NCBI GenBank assembly: GCA_945872225.1
Contig: CAMBZK010000006.1
Span: 1-18,082 of the forward strand
Length of the DNA: 18,082 nt
Direction: 5' to 3'
Source of the DNA: a candidate division TM6 bacterium UASB124
GTDB taxonomy: Bacteria; Babelota; Babeliae; Babelales; RVW-14
The notes beneath the pieces were generated by a model that saw only the letters and a program-made list of their open reading frames with translations, had not been told where the DNA came from and made no database searches. Positions within the stretch are counted from its first letter, which is position 1. Every line of letters begins with the position of its first letter. Positions 7,230 to 14,138 of this stretch are shown piece after piece. Made by a program: the position numbers and the translations under genes.

Positions 7230-7880
7230 TTATGGCCTCTCTAAATCTAAAGGCGCAGCTTCACGGAACTCAAAACAAACACACTCTAACCCAAGCTTTT
7301 GCTGCAAAAGAAAAAGCGCAAGTGCTTCTTCAGGTGTATAACTGCAGCACCTAATGGTCAGTTTTTTTAGATTTACAAAGCCAGCGGAATTATCGGCTAA
7401 AAGCATATGTAACCCATTAGTAATTGTCAGAGCCTCGAGGGCAGCCATCGCTTCAGGCGCACGTAATAACTCACGCAATGAATTAGAATCTTCTAAGACC
7501 ATCACTGTAGGATATCTATAGCGGCGGGCCCTAGGCAACGGCTCATCTTCAAACCCCGAGGTCGGTTTTCCAGGCGCAACCGCTGGAGAATGTTTTCCAG
7601 TTTCTAACCTAGATGTCGCTCCAGGAAAACGATCGAGATAGTTAGGCATCCCTCCGTGACAGCGATTGCTAGAGTGCTCGCCCTTACAATAATCGTATCC
7701 CTCACCACCTGGCCCATACAGCTCTCCATCAAGCCCATATTCAACACAGCGAACTATTTTACCAGCAACTCCAGTCGCAACAACCCCAGCTAGTGGGCTT
7801 AATGCACGACGCCATGCAGCTTCAACTGGCATAGGAGCAACGGCAGCAACAATCAACGTAAATAGTAATAATTTTTTCAT
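7230..7880 (-). CDS. Secreted leucine-rich-repeat-like protein, copy 1
   Basis: 216 residues. The signal peptide MKKLLLFTLIVAAVAPMPVEA-AW is clear. A Gly/Pro/Cys-containing middle (40-125) looks flexible. The C-terminal part (about 130-212) has LRR-like spacing: LEALTITNG, FVNLKKLTIRCC and LGLECVCFEF. Its neighbour at 7890-8384 shares the signal-peptide end and mature start (PVEAAxRR...PLAGV) and the C-terminal LRR-like region, so the two are tandem duplicates that diverged in the middle. The start codon lies nine bases after the neighbour's stop, with AAAGGA overlapping that stop, so they form an operon. An extracellular binding or effector role is plausible but unproven. Confidence 0.75.
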   Translation of the reverse strand: MKKLLLFTLIVAAVAPMPVEAAWRRALSPLAGVVATGVAGKIVRCVEYGLDGELYGPGGEGYDYCKGEHSSNRCHGGMPNYLDRFPGATSRLETGKHSPAVAPGKPTSGFEDEPLPRARRYRYPTVMVLEDSNSLRELLRAPEAMAALEALTITNGLHMLLADNSAGFVNLKKLTIRCCSYTPEEALALFLLQQKLGLECVCFEFREAAPLDLERP

Positions 7881-7889
7881 AATAATCCT

Positions 7890-8384
7890 TTAACGAAAGG
7901 GAGGGTAGTACGGCAAAACACGCAACTCTAGGTCATAACATTGTTGTATTGTTCGGAGAAAAAGAATCATATCATCTGAATCAAAAATACAATTCTTGAT
8001 AGTTAATCGTTTTAGTTTTTGAAAATCTAAATAATCGCTCGCCATAAAATCACGTAGGCAGCCATCGATTACAAGATTCTCTACCTGCGTTATAAATGCA
8101 CGATCTTGCAATAACGCAACATTTTCACGATGTATAACAAGCGGCTGTGCTATGGCGTCAACGGCTAAACATGCTTTAATAGCGCTTTTATAACTAACAA
8201 ATGGATGCGCAAAATCCACACAAAGCCTCGTTGTACCATAAGTAAAGCCTGTAACTTCACCAAGCAACTGCTTTCCAGCAACACCAGCAAGGGGCACAAA
8301 GCGACGCAATGCTGCTTCTACCGGGAGTTGTAAGATGGCCGCAACACACAATGCACCCACACGTACTTTTTTCACAAGCCTCAT
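7890..8384 (-). CDS. Secreted leucine-rich-repeat-like protein, copy 2
   Basis: 164 residues, first gene of the minus-strand pair. The signal peptide is MRLVKKVRVGALCVAAILQLPVEA-AL. The mature start ALRRFVPLAGVAGK parallels AWRRALSPLAGVVATGVAGK of the downstream copy. The C-terminal half has leucine-rich-repeat-like units (VENLVIDGC; FQKLKRLTIKNC; YDLELRVL) matching those of the sister protein. It lacks the roughly 50-residue Gly/Pro-rich insert of copy 1. GAAAGAGA precedes the ATG. A possible promoter (TTGGTG, 15 bases, TATAAC) lies 30-56 bases upstream. No enzymatic motif is seen. Confidence 0.72.
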   Translation of the reverse strand: MRLVKKVRVGALCVAAILQLPVEAALRRFVPLAGVAGKQLLGEVTGFTYGTTRLCVDFAHPFVSYKSAIKACLAVDAIAQPLVIHRENVALLQDRAFITQVENLVIDGCLRDFMASDYLDFQKLKRLTIKNCIFDSDDMILFLRTIQQCYDLELRVLPYYPPFR

Positions 8385-8413
8385 TCTCTTTCGTTTGTTA
8401 AAATCCCACGTTT

Positions 8414-8440
8414 GTTATAATCCCTTTTTTAAAGCACCAA
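8414..8440 (-). promoter_or_regulatory. Possible promoter of LRR-like operon
   Basis: On the minus strand TTGGTG (8440-8435) and TATAAC (8419-8414) are separated by 15 bases, shorter than the ideal 17. The position, about 30 bases before the ATG at 8384, is sensible. Sequence match only. Confidence 0.3.
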
Positions 8441-8528
8441 CATGATAATGATTTGCTGTAATCATGCAAGTTCTTTTAGCCGCAGAATGTTGTGGGGCAT
8501 AATACTAACGACATCTCCATTACTTTAT

Positions 8529-8642
8529 CTTTGTTATAGTGACTTAATATGCTTTTTTGATTACGTTATAACGCATTATTTTATTAAACATGATTTCAAA
8601 GTAGGATTTTCATGAATAGCTATTTTATATCATCCTGGTCAA
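8529..8642 (+). repeat. Upstream/5' permease repeat, copy B
   Basis: Gap-free partner of 6316-6429. Similarity is strongest in the first 40 bases, continues through the ribosome site GTAGGA and start codon, and ends within codon 11 of the former permease, where the sequence switches to AGGCAGGAAATAA. This marks a recombination or deletion junction at about 8642. Confidence 0.85.
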
Positions 8643-8668
8643 GGCAGGAAATAACCCAATGGCAATAA
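8612..8668 (+). pseudogene. 5' remnant of a third ABC-2 permease copy
   Basis: The ATG at 8612 opens an 18-codon frame, MNSYFISSWSRQEITQWQ. Its first nine residues align with MLSYFSSYW of permease copy 2, and its upstream DNA is the repeat described above. After the Trp codon and two or three more codons, similarity stops. The rest of the gene is gone, replaced by the zinc-finger gene. The remnant keeps its ribosome site, and its stop at 8666-8668 overlaps the next ATG at 8659, so it may act as a translated leader. Confidence 0.75.
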
Positions 8669-9072
8669 TAAGTCTATGGATCATGCTCGCTTGTATCATA
8701 GGGTGCACATCACTTCAGCCTGCACAAAAACCACCATTATCATTTTCACAATGCAGACCAATGGAGCTTGATACTATTCGTGCCCTTTTAATTATGAACA
8801 GCAATAAAGACTCCGCACCACGATTTATTTGTCTCATCTGCGGACATGAATCAACAAGAAAATCGTCTTTAGTAAATCACATCAATAAAATACATCCAGT
8901 TATTGAATATCTAGATCCAGACGGAAACGTACGGTTTATGTGCTATTACTGCAAAGAAATACGGTCCAAAAAAAGTTCGATAACCACACACCAATCGAGA
9001 AACCATCCAGATCGACTGCCAAACAATCCTAGCTTTCCACAGAGAGCACTGCGCAGTAGTCAATCAACATAA
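8659..9072 (+). CDS. Putative exported protein with two C2H2 zinc fingers
   Basis: 137 residues. The N-terminus is hydrophobic (AIISLWIMLACIIGC); IIGC at 13-16 fits a lipobox, although there is no Lys/Arg before the hydrophobic stretch, which weakens the export call. Two fingers follow, each with exact C-x2-C-x12-H-x4-H spacing. Finger 1 starts at CLICG (about 54) with hydrophobic Leu before NHINKIH. Finger 2 starts at CYYCK (about 94) and ends HQSRNH. The rest is polar and basic. C2H2 fingers are typical of eukaryotic DNA- or RNA-binding proteins and rare in bacteria, so an exported one could act in a host (inference). CAGGAA sits eight bases before the ATG. AT-richer than the neighbouring helicase gene. 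Confidence 0.75.
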   Translation: MAIISLWIMLACIIGCTSLQPAQKPPLSFSQCRPMELDTIRALLIMNSNKDSAPRFICLICGHESTRKSSLVNHINKIHPVIEYLDPDGNVRFMCYYCKEIRSKKSSITTHQSRNHPDRLPNNPSFPQRALRSSQST

Positions 9073-9075
9073 GAG

Positions 9076-9106
9076 GCAATTCCCTTAGCTGAGAAATTGC
9101 GTTTTC
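9076..9106 (+). terminator. Weak terminator after zinc-finger gene
   Basis: GCAATT (9076-9081) pairs with AATTGC (9095-9100), followed by GTTTTC. The stem is AT-rich and the loop is 13 bases, so this is only a modest candidate. Confidence 0.3.
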
Positions 9107-9184
9107 TTTGCAATCAATGCTAAAAAAAATTTAGGCTGACCCTAAGAGGACCATGGCATATGCTTTTCTAGTGAGGGGGAAATT

Positions 9185-9513
9185 ATGATGGGAATAAGCG
9201 GGTTGATACTGCTCGTTTTTATGAGCAGCGCCATTCTGCTGAATGCAGCAGAGCAAGAAGAAATACCGCAGCAAAACATGCCCGGTAAGAAATTATGGAT
9301 GCTCTTTTGGAGCTGCACAGAAAACCGATAAACCCCTGCGCTCGAGAGCATCACTTGTGCCTTGCATGCGGCTTCAGAACCGATAAAAAAGACATTATGG
9401 GCGCCCATATCAGAGTTTATCATCGACGAAAACCAAGCCCTCAAGAGCTACCTCCAAACAAGCATAGACGCTCTGCGAGGCCAAAAAACGCCCCTAAGCG
9501 CCTGCCATCATAG
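9185..9513 (+). pseudogene. Second exported C2H2 zinc-finger gene, frameshifted
   Basis: GAGGGGG precedes the ATG pair at 9185/9188. Frame 1 of the gene gives a good signal peptide (MMGISGLILLVFMSSAILLNA-AEQEE) but stops at 9329-9331. From 9289 another frame is open to the TAG at 9511-9513 and encodes a perfect C-x2-C-x12-H-x4-H finger (CLACG to HIRVYH) plus a basic tail. Adding one A to the AAA run near 9290 joins both into one protein of about 110 residues. This is therefore either a recent pseudogene, a sequencing error, or less likely a frameshifted gene; no classic slippery heptamer is present. It is a paralogue of the 8659-9072 gene and convergent with the helicase gene, with a seven-base gap. 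Confidence 0.75.
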
Positions 9514-9520
9514 TTCAGCA

Positions 9521-11881
9521 CTAACTGAGCAGCATATCCAAATCATTTTTGGTAATTAAGCTACCAGCCTTGGTTGCCGTTTGCTCCATGACTTCGGTAA
9601 AGAGTTTTTGCTTTGCAGCCTTCAGATCCATCATTTTTTCTTCGATGGTGTGATGCATCACCAAACGCGTTATAAACACCGTCTGCTTTTGGCCAATGCG
9701 GTGCGATCGGTCAGACGCCTGATGCTCAACCGCAGGGTTCCACCACGGGTCAACGTGGTAAACATAATTTGCGCGGGTCAGATTTAACCCAACGCCACCG
9801 GTTTTTAAGCTAAGCAACAAAATAGCTTTGCCCTCAGTATTATTCTGAAATGCATTCACTATGTGCTTGCGCTCAAGCATAGGCGTTTTGCCATCAATGC
9901 GGTAGTACACCAAGCCTTCTTTTTGAAGCGCTTTTTCAATCAAATCTAAACAGGTGGTAAACTGCGAAAAGACCAACGCTGCATTGCCTTCATTAACGAC
10001 GTCATGCAAAGCGTCAGTTAAATAATCGATTTTTGGGGATACAGCGGCATAGCTTTGGTCAATCATCTGGGGCGAAATACACAGCTGCCGTAGCCGCATT
10101 AGCGCGGTAAGCGCAATAATATGCGCCTGTGCCTTGGTATTTATTTGGTAGGCATCATCAATAACTTTTTTAACCGCCGCGGCCGTTGTTGCATACAGTT
10201 TTTCTTGCTCAGGCGTCATGGTAAGCAGGACGTTCGATTCAACCTTTGCTGGCAGATCTTTTAAAATAATCTCTTTGGTACGACGCAGCACAAACGGCCG
10301 TGTTTTTTTAATCACATCAGCGATATCGTCAAACTGCACCGCGCGCATAAAATCATGGTAGTCAGGCAGCAATCCTGGTACAGCAACATCTATGATTGAG
10401 TAGTACTCACCTAAGTGGTTCTCTATCGGTGTCCCGGTAACGGCTATGGTAAAAATACTATTCAGCTGACGAATAGCAGCCGTGCGCGCTGTCTGTAAAT
10501 TTTTAATTGCCTGCGCCTCATCAAGCACCAGAACATTGAATTGCTGCTGCTTCAAGAAAGCAATATCCAAGCGAACTCGATCGTAGGTCGTGATCAGAAT
10601 ATCGCAAACAGGAAGCGTTTTTTGCTTTTTGGTATACGCCATCACGCATAAATTTGGGTAAAATAGCTGTAACTCATGTTGCCAATTAAACACCAAGGTC
10701 GGCGGGACAACAATCAAATGAGGGGCTCCCTGTGACGCACGATTGGCGATAATGCCCTCGGCAATGCCGCCTAAAAAGGCAATCACCTGAATCGTTTTGC
10801 CAAGCCCCATGTCATCAGCCAAGCAAGCACCAAAGCGATTTTTATACAAAAAGCCAAGCCAGCGATAGCCATCTTTTTGGTACGGACGCAACTTGCCAAC
10901 AAAATGCTCGGGCAGCTTAAGATTCTCTACCGTTTTAAAATTACTCAAGCCCTCAAGCAGCTGCTCATCTTCCGGCGTCAGCACAATATTCGCACCATGT
11001 TGCCGCAGTGCAAGCAGGTCTAGCATGCGCAAGCGCGGAATCTCTACAATGCCTTGGCGCTGGATAAGCGTTGTTCCGCGGTTTGCAGCAGTAAACATTT
11101 TGCCCAGCAGGCGTAACATTCCTTGGCTTTGGCCATCAAGTAGCGTTATCGTGTCATTGGTCTCAACAAAGCCGTCAACATTGGCAAAGATCTCATCGCG
11201 TTCCTCATCAGAAAGCTCAACCCCGTTGGCAATAATGTGGGGCGCCAACTCAAACCAATCTTGCCGCGAGCTTGATGCCGTCGTTACCGAAATATCGAGT
11301 TTTACCCGCTCAGGACGCTTACCGTTAACCCGCAAGTCAATGCCATCAGCCTCTAAGCGTTTGGTAAAATCAGTTAATTTTTCATAAAATTCATCATAGG
11401 GAACCAGTACCATCCCCGACCGCCCATCAGTATGCGGGTGCTTAAAAGTATCGAGCACGACTTTGAATGCATTGAGGGTAAAGGTATCGGCAAGGGCTAC
11501 AACCGTAGCATCTGCTTGAAATAGAATAGTCGCACTACATACCGGTGGCGGCACAACTGCTGGCGCTGGCTCATCAAGTGACTCACGTGCCGCCAATAAA
11601 ACGCAGACCACGTGCTTGCAAGTGGTATCGATATCCCACGCAGGGCAACTACACCGAATCTGCAACGAACCATCATAAAGATAAACCACAACCCGATAGG
11701 TTTTTGTGCCACGAACTTTGGCAATTAAGCGGCCAGCGGTCTCGTCGGCATCCCAAGTCAATGAGACTACCCGCCCATCTTCAAAATAGGCACGACCACG
11801 CTGATAGACCGGTAGGCTGGTAAGAGCGCTAATGGTGCTGGCAGAAAGCCCACGCAATAGCTCATAAAGTTCGTAATTCAC
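9521..11881 (-). CDS. SWIM zinc-finger SNF2-family helicase
   Basis: 786 residues. This is a cytoplasmic ATP-dependent DNA translocase of the bacterial SNF2/HepA-like group. An N-terminal SWIM zinc finger has Cys77, Cys79, Cys88 and His90 (CSCPAWDIDTTCKH). A linker domain spans about 110-320. The helicase core holds Walker A DDMGLGKT (356-363, Lys362), DEAQ box at 454-457, motif III TGTP at 482-485, motif V SLKTGGVGLNLT (691-702) and motif VI QASDRSHRIGQ (721-731) with the arginine fingers. All key residues are intact and the length is near normal for the family. It is transcribed alone, divergent from the AlaX-like gene across a 183-base gap. Role in DNA repair or transcription recycling is inferred from family membership. 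Confidence 0.95.
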   Translation of the reverse strand: MNYELYELLRGLSASTISALTSLPVYQRGRAYFEDGRVVSLTWDADETAGRLIAKVRGTKTYRVVVYLYDGSLQIRCSCPAWDIDTTCKHVVCVLLAARESLDEPAPAVVPPPVCSATILFQADATVVALADTFTLNAFKVVLDTFKHPHTDGRSGMVLVPYDEFYEKLTDFTKRLEADGIDLRVNGKRPERVKLDISVTTASSSRQDWFELAPHIIANGVELSDEERDEIFANVDGFVETNDTITLLDGQSQGMLRLLGKMFTAANRGTTLIQRQGIVEIPRLRMLDLLALRQHGANIVLTPEDEQLLEGLSNFKTVENLKLPEHFVGKLRPYQKDGYRWLGFLYKNRFGACLADDMGLGKTIQVIAFLGGIAEGIIANRASQGAPHLIVVPPTLVFNWQHELQLFYPNLCVMAYTKKQKTLPVCDILITTYDRVRLDIAFLKQQQFNVLVLDEAQAIKNLQTARTAAIRQLNSIFTIAVTGTPIENHLGEYYSIIDVAVPGLLPDYHDFMRAVQFDDIADVIKKTRPFVLRRTKEIILKDLPAKVESNVLLTMTPEQEKLYATTAAAVKKVIDDAYQINTKAQAHIIALTALMRLRQLCISPQMIDQSYAAVSPKIDYLTDALHDVVNEGNAALVFSQFTTCLDLIEKALQKEGLVYYRIDGKTPMLERKHIVNAFQNNTEGKAILLLSLKTGGVGLNLTRANYVYHVDPWWNPAVEHQASDRSHRIGQKQTVFITRLVMHHTIEEKMMDLKAAKQKLFTEVMEQTATKAGSLITKNDLDMLLS

Positions 11882-12064
11882 GGCTGCATAACCTTAAGCA
11901 AAAAGTTTGTCCACACTCCCCCACAAGACCCTCCAACCGTACCACTTTTTTAGCTTTTTGTGTACCAGGCAGAACAACCAGCTTTTTTTTACTGGAAAGC
12001 CCTTCAATGTTGCATAGTTTCAGGCTACCATAGCCTCCATGTCTATTTATTAAGGAGCCTGCGA

Positions 12065-12718
12065 ATGAAAAAAACATTTTGGGAAAACCCCTACCAGCAA
12101 ACGCTAGACACTACAGTTGCCAGCGTCAATGGCGACGAAGTGGTCTTCAATGAGACTATTGCCTACTCATTTGCTGGTGGCCAAGAGAGCGATAAGGCAA
12201 CCGTCAACGGGATCCCCGTCCTCAATTCGCGCCGCGAAGAAAACCTCATTTTTTACACTCTGCCAGCAGACCATGGACTCAAGGTCGGCGACGGCGTACA
12301 CATGGTGATCGATTGGCCACGACGTCACCGCCTCATGCGCCTGCATTTTGCCGCTGAACTTATTCTCGAAATCGTGTACCAAAAATACCTTTTAGAAAAA
12401 GTTGGCGCTCATATTGCGGAGCACAAATCACGGATTGATTTTAAATGCGATGAAAATATCAGCCAGCACTTTGAAGAGATTCTTGCCGTTTACAACGACA
12501 TTATTACCAAGAACTGCACGATTGAAAAAGGCTATTCTGATATCGAAACCCAACGGCGCTTTTGGAAAATTGATAACTTTGCCCAAGTCCCCTGTGGCGG
12601 CACCCATGTCAACACAACCGCAGAAGTTGGCTACGTCAAACTTAAGCGCGAACGCCCTGGCAAAGGTATCGAGCGGATTGAGATCAGACTGGTGGATGAT
12701 GCTTGCCCTACAAGCTAA
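12065..12718 (+). CDS. AlaX-like alanyl-tRNA editing protein
   Basis: 217 residues. The ATG at 12065 is chosen because AAGGAG lies at 12051-12056; the frame is open to an earlier ATG at 11960, but the added codons look non-coding. The protein is related to the editing domain of alanyl-tRNA synthetase, which removes misattached Ser or Gly from tRNA(Ala). Visible motifs are FAGGQESD (36-43), RRHRLMRLHFAAEL (86-99) and the zinc-site CGGTH (177-181) followed by GKGIERIEI. In the usual HxxxH motif the second His is Glu here (His94, Glu98), so the metal site is altered or belongs to a subfamily with this change. Monocistronic-looking; cytoplasmic. Confidence 0.85.
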   Translation: MKKTFWENPYQQTLDTTVASVNGDEVVFNETIAYSFAGGQESDKATVNGIPVLNSRREENLIFYTLPADHGLKVGDGVHMVIDWPRRHRLMRLHFAAELILEIVYQKYLLEKVGAHIAEHKSRIDFKCDENISQHFEEILAVYNDIITKNCTIEKGYSDIETQRRFWKIDNFAQVPCGGTHVNTTAEVGYVKLKRERPGKGIERIEIRLVDDACPTS

Positions 12719-12803
12719 TCTGTTTTTCAAGTAAAAAAATGCTACCATGAAGCGATCAGTAGCAGCCTATTTAAACCTGTATAAATCTTAAAGAGAGCCT
12801 GTT

Positions 12804-13889
12804 GTGTTAAAAAGAATATTTACCCTTTTGTTAGGATGCATCACTATGAGCAACCCCACACATGCCATGACTAAGGCCACGGTTGGTGCACTGGCACCAG
12901 ATTTTACGCTCATTGATGACACCGGCGCAGCCTGGCAGCTGAGCAAGCACCGCAATCAGATAGTTATACTCTATTTCTACCCTTCTGATGATACACCGGG
13001 GTGCACCAAGCAAGCATGCAGCCTGCGCGATAATTTCCAAGCGTTTCAAAAATTAGGGGCCCTCGTTGCTGGCATTAATTATGACAGCCAAGCATCCCAT
13101 AAAAAATTTAAAGCAAAATATAATCTGCCATTCACCCTCCTGAGTGACCCAGATAAAAAAGTAGCCAAGCTCTACGGCGCAAAAAGAACATCGTTTCTCT
13201 CATGGCTCGTATCATGGTTTATCTCACTGCCAGAGCGCAAAACAATTATTATTGGTAAAAATGGCACCGTCGCTGACATCATGAACGATGTTGACGTGAC
13301 CACCCACACCGGTACTGTTTTAGATAAAGTAAGGAAATTAACCATGAAAAAAATACTTTTAGTTGTCGCACACGAAGGCTACCAACCCGTTGAATATGGC
13401 CATACACGTGAAGCACTGGAAGCAGCTGGTTACCAAGTCAACGTTGCCAGCGACAAAGAGGGTACCGCAACAGCAGGTACTGGATCAACACACCCCCATG
13501 CACAAATGTATGCGCAAGCCACTGTTGATGTCACCATCAATCATGTTAATGCCCACGACTACGACGGCATTTTTCTCATCGGCGGCAAAGGAGCCCTTGA
13601 ACATCTTGATAATGAAGCCACCTATAAAATGATGTCTGCCGCAGCACAATCATGCAAAGCCTTTGGTGCTATCTGCATCGCGCCACGCATTCTTGCTCAT
13701 GCCGACCTACTCGCCGGCGCAAAAGCTACCGGCTGGGATGATGATGAAAAACTTGCTGGCATTTTTGCCGAACACGATGTTGAATATCGCAACGAATCAG
13801 TCGTTAGCCATGGCAACATAGTCACAGCCCAAGGTCCGGCGGCAGCTGCCGCTTTTGGCGAAGCAATTGTGGCGATACTCAAAAAATAA
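12804..13889 (+). CDS. Exported peroxiredoxin (PrxQ/Bcp type) fused to DJ-1/PfpI domain
   Basis: 361 residues from a GTG start (AAGAGAG about eight bases upstream). A signal peptide (residues 1-21, ending THA) predicts export. Residues 26-180 are a PrxQ/Bcp peroxiredoxin: PSDDTPGCTKQAC contains peroxidatic Cys67 and resolving Cys72 five residues on. Residues 181-361 are a DJ-1/PfpI domain: the start MKKILLVVAHEGY, conserved Glu197, IGGKGALEHL at 259-268 and nucleophile Cys291 in AICIAP. Met181 (ATG at 13344) has AAGGA just upstream, so the second domain may also be made alone without export. Such a fusion links peroxide reduction to a chaperone, deglycase or glyoxalase-like activity (inference). 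A 26-bp hairpin ends the gene. Confidence 0.88.
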   Translation: MLKRIFTLLLGCITMSNPTHAMTKATVGALAPDFTLIDDTGAAWQLSKHRNQIVILYFYPSDDTPGCTKQACSLRDNFQAFQKLGALVAGINYDSQASHKKFKAKYNLPFTLLSDPDKKVAKLYGAKRTSFLSWLVSWFISLPERKTIIIGKNGTVADIMNDVDVTTHTGTVLDKVRKLTMKKILLVVAHEGYQPVEYGHTREALEAAGYQVNVASDKEGTATAGTGSTHPHAQMYAQATVDVTINHVNAHDYDGIFLIGGKGALEHLDNEATYKMMSAAAQSCKAFGAICIAPRILAHADLLAGAKATGWDDDEKLAGIFAEHDVEYRNESVVSHGNIVTAQGPAAAAAFGEAIVAILKK

Positions 13890-13900
13890 TTCCTGTTATG

Positions 13901-13970
13901 AGACTTAAAAAGTAGAAGAGGGTGGTCTAATAATTACACCACCCTCTTCTACTTTTTAAGTCTATTTTTA
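13901..13970. terminator. Long perfect hairpin, bidirectional terminator
   Basis: The 26 bases at 13901-13926 pair perfectly with 13938-13963 around the 11-base loop CTAATAATTAC. The stem carries A-runs and T-runs at its foot, and TATTTTTA follows. It separates the convergent peroxiredoxin gene and the small membrane ORF, serving both. The stem is much longer than the other terminators here. Confidence 0.9.
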
Positions 13971-14069
13971 CTATCGGCAACAGTTATACCAAAGCACGAA
14001 CAACGAACAAACAAGCGCTATCGACACAATCCATGTCGCAACGCACCACCAGTAATTACTCGGCTTCAT
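13971..14069 (-). CDS. Small single-span membrane protein (32 residues)
   Basis: ATG at 14069-14067, stop TAG at 13973-13971. GAGGAG lies seven or so bases before the start, an excellent ribosome site. The product begins MKPSNYWWCVATWIVS, continues as a hydrophobic helix (about 7-27, IALVCSLFVLWY) and ends NCCR. It has one predicted membrane span, three Trp before the middle and four Cys. The stop abuts the strong 26-bp hairpin, so it looks like a complete transcription unit. No family is recognised. It could be a small membrane regulator or toxin-like peptide; no antisense RNA partner is evident. Confidence 0.6.
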   Translation of the reverse strand: MKPSNYWWCVATWIVSIALVCSLFVLWYNCCR

Positions 14070-14138
14070 AAGACACTCCTCTTTCATACAGCACAAACAG
14101 AAATACTCAGTGCTATAGTAAATTACGACCTTCTTATC

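Noticed and set aside
9142..9444. 100-codon minus-strand open frame opposite the broken zinc-finger gene
   Set aside because: It is antisense to clear zinc-finger coding sequence and has no family features.
11960..12064. N-terminal extension of the AlaX-like gene to an ATG at 11960
   Set aside because: The added 35 residues do not fit the family, and AAGGAG sits exactly before the ATG at 12065.
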